From Coleofasciculus sp. LEGE 07092 (GTDB lineage: Bacteria > Cyanobacteriota > Cyanobacteriia > Cyanobacteriales > Coleofasciculaceae), in NCBI RefSeq assembly GCF_015207375.1, contig NZ_JADEWY010000046.1:1-43148 (forward strand): DNA of 43,148 nt. Direction: 5' to 3'. This document shows positions 8,772 to 15,919 of this stretch, in pieces (position 1 is the stretch's first letter; each line of letters begins with the position of its first letter). The translations under genes and the position numbers were made by a program. Under the pieces are notes generated by a model, which saw nothing but the letters and a program-made list of their open reading frames with translations, did not search any database and was not told the origin of the DNA.

Positions 8772-9800
8772 CTAAAATAGCAGTGCTTCCGGAGGAGCAA
8801 TATCGGCTCCAGCTTTTACACCACCTTGACTGGATTTGATCCCAGGTTTACTAGTTGGTTTTGTACTTTCATCCTTTGGCGAAACGGATGTATTGGAAGG
8901 GGTAGTTGGTTCGGGCAGGGCGGTTTCTTGTGTTGATTGGTGCGACATCCAGTTGAGTCCTCCTACAGCTCCGGCAATCAAAGCGGCATAGCCCAAATAC
9001 AGGTGCATGGAATTAAACTGAAATCCCACATCTGACGGATCATGATACCAGGAGGGAATCACAGACCTGACCGGATCGGGTGTCGGTACAGAAGCCGCCA
9101 TCGCTGAACCATTCAATCCTAATGCTTCGCTGAGGCGACGGATGAAACCACGAACGTAAACATCTTCTGGCAAATGGTCGATGCGACCGGCTTCTAAAGA
9201 CTCAATCTGATGAATTGGCACTAAGGTTTGACGATGCAGTTGTTCTACACTTAAAGCCCGATCCTGACGCGCTCGTCGCAGTTCTTGACCCACTTGCAGC
9301 AGCAATTCTTCTCTCTCTTGAGCTAACTTTTGCGCTGCCAACTCTGCCTTAGTGGGTTTTTTGCGCGGTTTAGTTTCGCCAATGGCTCTGTTGAACAAAC
9401 CCGATGGTTGGGTTGCTGCAACTGCATCAGTAAGGGTTTCGGTGAGATTGACTTGTACCTCTACCTCCTCTAAAGGATTGTCTGTTTTTTCAGACAAGTC
9501 TAATTCCTCCTCTTGGGCTTGATTGACATCTTCGGCAGTCACAGGAACGATTTTGTATTGTTTGGCAAACTGCTGAAACGTTAACCGGACGGCTTCTCGC
9601 CCCACTGCCTTAACCAAAATTTGGGCGGTGTTGGATGCTTCTCCTAACATGGTTTGCAACCCAGCCATTGTACGGCGGTAAACTTCACTCTCAAGTAGTT
9701 CAGTTTCAATCTGATTGAGGATAGACCGCAATCCTTCCTGAGACATTTCAATGGCTGGGTTGTCACCGAAACCATGACCATATATAGGTTGCATTACCAT
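8772..9800 (-). CDS. RodZ-like membrane protein with cytoplasmic helix-turn-helix
   Basis: With the ATG at 9800 the protein has 342 residues. Residues about 168-229 form a Cro/C1-type HTH of the RodZ class (QVGQELRRARQDRALSVEQL, then PEDVYVRGFIRRLSEALGL). A charged low-complexity linker precedes it, and one membrane helix lies near 265-285 (LGYAALIAGAVGGLNW). The tail is Ser/Thr/Pro-rich. RodZ proteins link MreB filaments to the cell wall machinery; here the N-terminal ~130 residues are an extra conserved-looking helical region that I do not recognise. The frame extends 29 codons further upstream, but that extension is read through a perfect inverted repeat and looks non-coding, so 9800 or the ATG at 9794 is preferred. 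Function as a shape factor is inference. Confidence 0.7.
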   Translation of the reverse strand: MVMQPIYGHGFGDNPAIEMSQEGLRSILNQIETELLESEVYRRTMAGLQTMLGEASNTAQILVKAVGREAVRLTFQQFAKQYKIVPVTAEDVNQAQEEELDLSEKTDNPLEEVEVQVNLTETLTDAVAATQPSGLFNRAIGETKPRKKPTKAELAAQKLAQEREELLLQVGQELRRARQDRALSVEQLHRQTLVPIHQIESLEAGRIDHLPEDVYVRGFIRRLSEALGLNGSAMAASVPTPDPVRSVIPSWYHDPSDVGFQFNSMHLYLGYAALIAGAVGGLNWMSHQSTQETALPEPTTPSNTSVSPKDESTKPTSKPGIKSSQGGVKAGADIAPPEALLF

Positions 9801-9852
9801 AACTTGCTCGTGTTTTCGTGCTTCTTTTACAACTGCATTGTATTGATTCAGC

Positions 9853-9905
9853 CACCAACAACTGTTGTGAGAGTTCGCTCCTGACACTCACAACAGTTGT
9901 TGGTG
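9853..9905. repeat. Perfect 19-bp inverted repeat upstream of the RodZ-like gene
   Basis: CACCAACAACTGTTGTGAG at 9853-9871 is matched exactly in inverted orientation at 9887-9905, with a 15-nt loop. It ends about 50 bp upstream of the preferred start codon, so it is either a 5'-leader hairpin or a two-fold operator. Each arm also contains its own small dyad (CAACAACTGTTG-like). Confidence 0.75.
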
Positions 9906-10033
9906 AATTTACAGAGGCTTTAATGACCTTGATTACCCTTTTCTAAAACTTAAGCATTCATCCGGATAGTTGGGTGTCGGGAAAATTATTCCTGACTACA
10001 CCCCAGACCCCATGCCCCACACCCATTTGAACT

Positions 10034-10073
10034 AAAAAACCACCTCATTGATTTAAGAATGAGGTGGTTTTAA
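10034..10073 (-). terminator. Rho-independent terminator of ssrA
   Basis: AAAACCACCTCATT (10036-10049) pairs perfectly with AATGAGGTGGTTTT (10058-10071) around an 8-nt loop, and the minus strand continues into a T-run. It lies about 10 nt beyond the tmRNA 3' end. The remaining gap 9906-10033 also contains a weaker GGGTGT/ACACCC hairpin (9972-10003) and no gene. Confidence 0.85.
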
Positions 10074-10081
10074 CCAAACTA

Positions 10082-10469
10082 TGGAGCCTACGGGAATTGA
10101 ACCCGTGTCCGCACTGGGTATTGACCTTCCGCTCGTTCACAGGTTTAGCCCTTCTAACCCTCGGGGCGGGAACCATCCATTATCCCGGATGACAGGATGC
10201 TTTGGTGAGGTCTTAATTAGTAAGCCGACCAAAGGCAACTTACTAACGCATCCGTTGGGGTTTTGTCCATAGCCCTTAACGGAGTCAGACTACAGACGCT
10301 CGAACCTGATTAGAGGTTATTAAGCAGCAACAGGTGCTGCCTTACGAGCAAAAGAAACGATGTTATTCGCAGTTACTTTTGTTTGAGCCTTTGATTTACG
10401 AGAGGAGACTCACTCTCGACCTGAATCACAGGTTGGCTTTCACCAACACGTCGAAACCATTAAGGCCCC
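10082..10469 (-). ncRNA. ssrA: Transfer-messenger RNA (tmRNA)
   Basis: The RNA rescues stalled ribosomes by acting as alanyl-tRNA and then as a short message for a degradation tag. Its 5' end GGGGCCU (10469 downward) pairs with the 3' AGGCUCC, giving the tRNA-like acceptor stem including a G-U pair, followed by discriminator A at 10082. CCA is not encoded. The T-arm reads GGGTTCAATTCCC. The tag frame occupies 10323-10370 on the minus strand and encodes ANNIVSFARKAAPVAA, followed by two consecutive TAA stops, typical of cyanobacteria. Length is about 388 nt as a one-piece tmRNA. A perfect -10 box lies upstream and a strong terminator downstream, so it is an independent unit divergent from glnB. 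Confidence 0.95.
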
Positions 10470-10485
10470 TTATGATATATTTCCT

Positions 10486-10491
10486 ATTATA
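10486..10491 (-). promoter_or_regulatory. -10 box of the ssrA promoter
   Basis: On the minus strand a perfect TATAAT lies 16 nt upstream of the mature tmRNA 5' end. That places transcription start about 9 nt before the processed end, as expected for a transcript trimmed by RNase P. No good -35 element is apparent. Confidence 0.6.
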
Positions 10492-10675
10492 ATAAACGAT
10501 TTGGTAATTAACTACCTATCATCAGGAGTAGATTTAGATCTGAAGGTGAGACAATTTGACACCGAAGACAGAGGAGACACGGGGGAGAGAGGCAGATTTT
10601 CTGAGGGAATGGTAAGCTACGCCCTAGCAACCAATAGAGACACGACTATCCCTGAAGCGATCGCCATAGCAAACG

Positions 10676-10689
10676 GTATTGGTATTTAC
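10676..10689 (+). promoter_or_regulatory. Candidate NtcA box upstream of glnB
   Basis: GTA-TTGGTATT-TAC matches the NtcA consensus GTA-N8-TAC exactly and lies 83 bp before the glnB start codon. A -10-like TAGAAA occurs about 22 bp downstream (10712-10717), close to the usual spacing of NtcA-activated promoters, although it lacks the final T. NtcA is the cyanobacterial nitrogen regulator and glnB is a known target in other species. Confidence 0.6.
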
Positions 10690-10760
10690 AAAAATTTCGC
10701 GTTTGAGGGTGTAGAAAGTGTCATGCTGGTCTGGTAAATAAAGAATAGAAAAACAAGTGA

Positions 10761-11111
<351 letters not shown>

Positions 11112-11117
11112 AAAATT

Positions 11118-11175
11118 AGGATTTTAGGAATTATGAAGGTTATATAATTTTTCATTCTTCATAATTCCTAATCCT
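11118..11175. terminator. Shared hairpin between convergent glnB and rdgB
   Basis: The arm at 11118-11138 (AGGATTTTAGGAATTATGAAG less two bases) pairs with CTTCATAATTCCTAATCCT at 11157-11175, with an 18-nt AT-rich loop. It reaches into the stop codon of rdgB. It could end both transcripts; the GGAATTATGAAG core also looks like a dispersed intergenic repeat. Confidence 0.6.
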
Positions 11176-11746
11176 AGAGTTGCTGGCTTAACTGGGGGAT
11201 GAGTACTTCAAAGGCTTTGCCACGATGACTGCAGCGTTGTTTGATTTCTGGCTCCATCTCAGCAAACGTTAAGCCTTGCTCTGGGAGATAAAAAATCGGA
11301 TCGTAGCCGAAGCCACCTATACCGCGAGGGGTTCGCAAAATTTCGCCTCGGCAGATGCCTTCTACGACTAGAGCGCTCGCCCCATCAGGACGAGCGATCG
11401 CTACAGCACAAACAAACTGCGCCCCCCGATTCGGTTTATCTCCCAGTTCTGCCAGCAACCGTTCGATCCGTTCTGCATCAGTTTTACCATAGCGTGCCGA
11501 ATAAATACCCGGAGCCCCCTGTAAGGCATCGACTTGCAAACCCGAATCATCGGCGATCGCCCATTCCCCAGTTACCCTTGCTACCTCTGATGCCTTCAAA
11601 CGAGCATTCTCAACAAACGTATCGCCAGTTTCCTCAATATCAAGTTCAGGTGGTTTGAGCTGCAATTCCCACCCCAAATCTGTCAAGTACGCCTGCATCT
11701 CCCGCAGTTTACCGGGATTTCCTGTAGCTACAACTAGTTTGGTCAT
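11174..11746 (-). CDS. rdgB: XTP/dITP pyrophosphatase (RdgB/HAM1)
   Basis: A 190-residue house-cleaning enzyme that hydrolyses dITP, XTP and similar non-canonical purine triphosphates to the monophosphate and pyrophosphate, keeping damaged bases out of DNA and RNA. It has the substrate loop VVATGNPGKLREM at the N-terminus, the metal-binding ADDSGLQVDAL near residues 64-74, FGYDPIF for base recognition, and SHRGKAF near the end. Length is normal for the family. It lies 40 bp downstream of the phosphohexomutase gene on the same strand and may share its transcript. Confidence 0.93.
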   Translation of the reverse strand: MTKLVVATGNPGKLREMQAYLTDLGWELQLKPPELDIEETGDTFVENARLKASEVARVTGEWAIADDSGLQVDALQGAPGIYSARYGKTDAERIERLLAELGDKPNRGAQFVCAVAIARPDGASALVVEGICRGEILRTPRGIGGFGYDPIFYLPEQGLTFAEMEPEIKQRCSHRGKAFEVLIPQLSQQL

Positions 11747-11786
11747 TAGTTTTTCAGATCACAAAGGACGAATGACAAATAACCAC

Positions 11787-13220
11787 CTAAGAAATAGAAT
11801 TTGCCCAATCTTTTGCCCAATTGAGGGTTTGACGTACCTGTTCAGGGGTAGCGGCTTCGCAGTAGAGTCGTAAGACGGGTTCGGTGCCGCTAAAGCGAAT
11901 CAGTAGCCAGCTATTGTCGGCTAACCGAAATTTGTAGCCGTCGATGGTTAGACAATTGATGACGGCTTGAGAGTTAATTTCAGTTAAAGGTTGAGTTTGT
12001 AATTCGTTTAGCAAGCGCGATCGCACATCCATATTTGCCAAATGTAAGTCAATGCGATCATAGGCAGAGGTATAGTCTGTACGTTCTTGTAGGCGTCGGT
12101 AGAGTGCGCTCACATCCATACCCGATTGAGCGATCGCTTCCAGGAGATACAGCGCTGAAAGCAAGGCGTCTCGTTCAGGAATGTGGGTGCCGTAGCCGAT
12201 TCCTCCCGATTCTTCGCCACCTAGCAAAACTTGAGCCGATAGCATTCGGTCGGCAATATACTTATAGCCGATAGGAGTTTCATGGATGGGTAACTGATAC
12301 AGTTGGGCAATGCGGGGAATTAAGTCAGAGCCACTGATCGTTTTGACTATTTCTCCCTGGAACTGACGTCGCTCTGCCAAATGCTCGATCAAAACGGGAA
12401 TGAGAATTTGGGAACTTAGGAAGTTTCCCTCACCATCGACGGCAGCAATGCGATCGCTATCTCCATCAAACACCAACCCGACAATTAAAGCGTCCCCTGC
12501 TTGTTGTCGATGAGTTCGGATCGTGCGGAATAGCTCAGAAAGGTAACGAGGCAGGGGTTCTGGGGCACCACCTCCAAATAAGGGATCTCGTGAGCTGTTG
12601 ATTTCCTGAATCGGTACACCCAGAATTTTGTTTAAGCCGCCGGCTGCGGCTCCGTGCATCACATCGGCATATACCGTCAGTTTCCCTTGGTTTATCAACT
12701 CCTGAATCTGAGTAATCTCAACTTTAGTCCGCAGTGCATCGCAGTAGCTCTGCCAAGGCTCAAACATCTGTAAACTGCCGGGGGTTTGGGCAGCAGTTGG
12801 GGGATCGGCTAGTTGGGCTTCTATCTTTTGAGTGATTTCTGGAGGAACCGAGCCGCCAAAGGCTCCTTTAACTTTCAATCCCAAGTAAGTCGCAGGGTTG
12901 TGACTAGCAGTTAAGACTAAGGCTCCTAAGGCATTTTGCTGTTTCGCTGCCCAACTAAAGGCGGGGGTTGGGGCGTAACTTTCTGATAGCAGCACGTCAA
13001 ATCCAGCAGCTTGAACGGTTTCAGCCACCGTTTTGGCAAAGTCTTCTGCCATGAAGCGCCGATCATAACCCACGATAATTTTACGGCTATTGGTGGTTTC
13101 GCCATAGGTATCTGCCAGAACTTTTGCTGCCACCCCAGCAACTAATGCTACGCGCTCGAAGGTGAAATCGGCGGCAATGATACCTCGCCAGCCATCTGTC
13201 CCGAACTTAATTGAATTCAT
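11787..13220 (-). CDS. Phosphoglucomutase/phosphomannomutase family protein
   Basis: A 477-residue alpha-D-phosphohexomutase that interconverts hexose 1- and 6-phosphates. The phosphoserine loop is TASHNP with Ser106. The magnesium loop is DGDSDR at 252-257. The sugar-binding loop contains GEESGG, and the C-terminal phosphate-binding part has RFSGTEPVLRLY. The N-terminal FGTDGWRGIIA is characteristic. Which sugar it prefers (glucose, mannose or glucosamine) cannot be decided by eye; relatives in cyanobacteria are usually annotated as phosphoglucomutase/phosphomannomutase. It could supply sugar nucleotides for the exopolysaccharide genes, but there is no operon link. Confidence 0.92.
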   Translation of the reverse strand: MNSIKFGTDGWRGIIAADFTFERVALVAGVAAKVLADTYGETTNSRKIIVGYDRRFMAEDFAKTVAETVQAAGFDVLLSESYAPTPAFSWAAKQQNALGALVLTASHNPATYLGLKVKGAFGGSVPPEITQKIEAQLADPPTAAQTPGSLQMFEPWQSYCDALRTKVEITQIQELINQGKLTVYADVMHGAAAGGLNKILGVPIQEINSSRDPLFGGGAPEPLPRYLSELFRTIRTHRQQAGDALIVGLVFDGDSDRIAAVDGEGNFLSSQILIPVLIEHLAERRQFQGEIVKTISGSDLIPRIAQLYQLPIHETPIGYKYIADRMLSAQVLLGGEESGGIGYGTHIPERDALLSALYLLEAIAQSGMDVSALYRRLQERTDYTSAYDRIDLHLANMDVRSRLLNELQTQPLTEINSQAVINCLTIDGYKFRLADNSWLLIRFSGTEPVLRLYCEAATPEQVRQTLNWAKDWANSIS

Positions 13221-13349
13221 GACAACCCTTATAACAAATTTGGTAAAGTCTCAAGACTGACGGCAGGATTGTAACATTTGTAATGCTGCGTGTCTTGATT
13301 GGTTACAGAATCTACGGAGGAGGGGGAACATCCTTATTGTCTGTTTCCC

Positions 13350-13682
13350 TCAGTCTAAGTAGCGATCGCTTTCAGGTTCTCCGTTAGAGGCTTCGGGCTT
13401 GGAAAAGCTTTCTAGGATGGTTCGCAGCTTCATCCGCTCAATATAGGGCCAGCCGCCCGATTCTTCAATATCTTTGAGCAGCGCATAGAACACTCGTCGA
13501 TTTCTCGGCAACGAGCCTTGGAACAAGTTTTCTCGAATATCGCGGTGGGATTGCTCTAAAGTACGCAGTAGGGCTAACAAAGCTAGACTGTCTTCTTCAT
13601 AGCTCTTGGCTAATGCCCCAATATCTGCCTTGAGGGTTTGCAGCTTGACTAGTAAATCCCCCGACTCCTCTTCAAGGTTCAT
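13350..13682 (-). CDS. Small conserved cyanobacterial protein, function unknown
   Basis: From the ATG at 13682 the product is a 110-residue, acidic, helical, soluble protein without a signal peptide or membrane helix. It begins MNLEEESGDLLVKLQTLKAD and contains a coiled-coil-like Leu-rich segment, then GGWPYIERMKLRTILESF. I believe similar proteins occur widely in cyanobacteria, which supports it as a gene, but I know no function. The frame extends 11 codons further upstream; the internal ATG looks more natural. It is flanked upstream by 408 bp without another gene (13683-14090), which includes the psbO leader and one HIP1 site but no other recognisable feature. Confidence 0.65.
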   Translation of the reverse strand: MNLEEESGDLLVKLQTLKADIGALAKSYEEDSLALLALLRTLEQSHRDIRENLFQGSLPRNRRVFYALLKDIEESGGWPYIERMKLRTILESFSKPEASNGEPESDRYLD

Positions 13683-14090
13683 AATCTTCAATGTAAACGA
13701 CCACGGTTGAATCAAAGATTACAATAACCGCTTCCATCAGGTTGGGGAATGGCACACCAGAATATTGACTTACCAGGTGACGCTTGTCAAAGCTCGATCT
13801 TGCGAGTAAATGTGACACTTCCCGTGTACAATGCTCTAAAGAAAACCATTAGTTCATGCATTCGGTGTCGTACTAGAAACATTGCTGCCCTAGGAGCAGT
13901 GCCACAGGATTAGCGATCGCCGAGGGTGGGTAGGTGTCCCACTATATCCCCTGGTGTGGAGTGAAAAGGGGGTAAAAGTTTTTGATGTCTTGAAAACGGT
14001 TGCTATTTCACTCCAATTCACCAAAAACCCAATTCACGAATCACCCTAACAAAAATTTTCAGATCTAGAGATTGACAATTGAGGTTGACC

Positions 14091-14927
14091 ATGAGGTATC
14101 GCGCTTTTATTGTTACCTTCCTGGCTTTGTGTCTGGGGGTGCTAACAGCTTGTAGTGAAGGGCCTGCAACGGCTACCAGTACTAATCAGCTAACGTATGA
14201 ACAAATCAGAAATACGGGGTTGGCAAATCTTTGTCCACAGTTATCGGAAACGACTCGCGGTTCCATTGACATCGAGTCTGATAAATCCTATAAACTCGTA
14301 GATCTGTGTTTGCAGCCAACAAGCTTCTTTGTAAAGGAAGAACCGACTAATAAGCGGCAAGAGGCAGAATATATTCCAGCTAAGATCTTGACAAGATCGA
14401 CTTCCAGTCTCGACCAAGTTCGAGGAGCGTTAAAGTCTGGAGCAGATGGCAGCCTTATCTTTGCCGAAGAAGAGGGAATTGACTTCCAAGCCATTACCGT
14501 TCAGTTACCTGGAGGTGAGCAAGTCCCATTCTTGTTTACCATTAAGAGTTTAGAGGCGAAGTCTCAACCGAACATGACTAGCGTCAACGCATCCACAGAC
14601 TTTGAGGGTGAGTTTAGGGTTCCTTCCTACCGAGGTTCTGTTTTCCTCGATCCGAAGGGTCGCGGTGTTGCTAGCGGCTATGATAACGCGATCGCTCTGC
14701 CAGCTCAAGCAGATTCGTCAGAACTTGCTCGTTCTAATGTTAAACGCTTTGAGGTTCGCAACGGGAAGATGTCTCTTCAAGTTGCTAAGGTTGATAGCTA
14801 TACCGGAGAAATTGCTGGTACATTTGAGAGCGAACAGCCTTCAGATACTGATTTAGGTGCTGACGATCCTGAAGAGGTATTGATTCGGGGTATCTTTTAC
14901 GGACGAGTTGAACCTGAAGATGCATAG
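14091..14927 (+). CDS. psbO: Photosystem II manganese-stabilising protein PsbO
   Basis: The lumenal 33-kDa extrinsic subunit that stabilises the Mn4CaO5 oxygen-evolving cluster. With the ATG at 14091 it has 278 residues; the frame extends four codons upstream from a TTG, but TTGAGG before 14091 makes a good binding site. A signal peptide leads to LTAC with Cys21, a lipobox-like site. The mature part has LTYEQIRNTGLANLCPQL, a second Cys in VDLCLQPTSFFVKEE forming the conserved disulfide, and a C-terminal RGIFYGRVEP. Monocistronic, with a hairpin after the stop. Confidence 0.97.
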   Translation: MRYRAFIVTFLALCLGVLTACSEGPATATSTNQLTYEQIRNTGLANLCPQLSETTRGSIDIESDKSYKLVDLCLQPTSFFVKEEPTNKRQEAEYIPAKILTRSTSSLDQVRGALKSGADGSLIFAEEEGIDFQAITVQLPGGEQVPFLFTIKSLEAKSQPNMTSVNASTDFEGEFRVPSYRGSVFLDPKGRGVASGYDNAIALPAQADSSELARSNVKRFEVRNGKMSLQVAKVDSYTGEIAGTFESEQPSDTDLGADDPEEVLIRGIFYGRVEPEDA

Positions 14928-14954
14928 GCTGTAAAGGTTTTCTCGCAACGGTAG

Positions 14955-14975
14955 GGGTACGGCAATGCCGTACCC
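14955..14975 (+). terminator. Hairpin after psbO
   Basis: GGGTACGGC-AAT-GCCGTACCC forms a perfect 9-bp stem 28 bp after the psbO stop, followed by a T-rich stretch. The same GTACGGCAATGCCGTAC core is a frequent dispersed palindrome in cyanobacteria, so it may be both a repeat and a terminator. The following 14976-15302 (327 bp) is AT-rich, has one HIP1 site and no gene that I can see. Confidence 0.65.
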
Positions 14976-15302
14976 TTATTCATAGTTTTACTATTTTGTC
15001 AACTCCAATTCCCTGAACCGACTCTAGGCAATTTTTGAAATAATTTAATTTTGAGAACGTTCCTATTTTTTTGGGAGTTGGGTAATCATAGTGGGCTAGC
15101 AGAGGCGGGAGTCTGAATTGAAAAGTATGAATTTCTAGAAGCGATCGCCGTTGTAGGGCGTTTAAATTTTACTTAAAATCCTTTACTTTGGAATTAAGGG
15201 TCAATTCGAGAGACGCAAGCGCTTACAGAACTAAGGTTTGCACCTTCTGAAAATAAACCCAAACTAGTTAATTCCACCCTATTTTTTGAGAAAAAATATC
15301 CC

Positions 15303-15731
15303 ATGAACTCCCAAGCCATTAAAGTTTCCGTTGCTCTTGCTGCTACTTTTGCTAGTCTTGTTGGTTTCACTTCTGTTGCTCGTGCGGGTGAAGGTGGTGT
15401 CGCCGGTGCCGCAGCTTTCACTGTGACTGGCGAGGGTGCAGTTAGTGGCGTAGCTGTTTCTGCTGCCGTTGGTAAAGAAAATGCTGCTGCTGCTGCGTTT
15501 AACTACGATGGCACTAATGACAATGGTTTACAAAACTCGGCTTTTGCTATTGGTACTGCGGGCGTAATTAGTCTGACTGGTCTTGGTGATCCGGCTGGCT
15601 TTACCCTTGATGCAGTAGAAGATAACGAGCGCGCTCAAGAGCAAGCTAATACTTTCTCCGCAGGTTACAGCATCCAAATTGGTACTGTTTCTGAAGACAC
15701 TTTAGTTACTTCTCCCGCTCCCGCTCCATAG
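15303..15731 (+). CDS. Small secreted protein, function unknown
   Basis: A 142-residue protein with a clear Sec signal peptide ending at SVARA, then an Ala/Gly/Val-rich mature part with many small residues (GVAGAAAFTVTGEGAVSGVA), a DNGLQNSAFAIG segment and a Pro/Ala tail (SPAPAP). There are no cysteines and no PEP-CTERM sorting signal. I do not recognise the family. The composition suggests beta structure or a surface layer/fibre component, but that is only an impression. It precedes the large RTX protein on the same strand; a hairpin between them suggests separate transcripts. Confidence 0.6.
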   Translation: MNSQAIKVSVALAATFASLVGFTSVARAGEGGVAGAAAFTVTGEGAVSGVAVSAAVGKENAAAAAFNYDGTNDNGLQNSAFAIGTAGVISLTGLGDPAGFTLDAVEDNERAQEQANTFSAGYSIQIGTVSEDTLVTSPAPAP

Positions 15732-15816
15732 AACTGCTGCAAGTTATTAGCGAGTCTGCTTACCTGACAAGTTAATCAATTTTATCCCCTCTCATAAATT
15801 ACTTGAGGAATTACTT

Positions 15817-15878
15817 GAGGCTCTCATCGACTCTCCCCCTGGGGAGTAAAGCAGAGAGCCTCAGGAAGGGGATTTTTT
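15817..15878 (+). terminator. Two-level hairpin terminator
   Basis: GAGGCTCTC (15817-15825) pairs with GAGAGCCTC (15854-15862); inside it CTCCCC (15833-15838) pairs with GGGGAG (15841-15846). GGGGATTTTTTA follows. It lies 85 bp after the small secreted protein gene and inside the untranslated upstream extension of the next frame, which supports the later start for that gene. Confidence 0.7.
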
Positions 15879-15919
15879 ATTCACACTCCTCATTATTAGT
15901 CAAGCAGACAATCTTGAAG

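Noticed and set aside
10501-10516. GTA-ATTAAC-TAC as NtcA site
   Set aside because: The spacer is 6 nt rather than 8; the exact N8 site at 10676 is preferred.
10501-10737. 78-codon open frame between tmRNA and glnB
   Set aside because: Starts at a non-ATG codon, has no binding site, unlikely composition, and contains the NtcA box and promoter of glnB.
15303-15731. PEP-CTERM substrate for the cyanoexosortase
   Set aside because: The C-terminus is Pro/Ala-rich with no Val-Pro-Glu-Pro motif, membrane helix or basic tail. No other exported protein in the window ends in such a signal.
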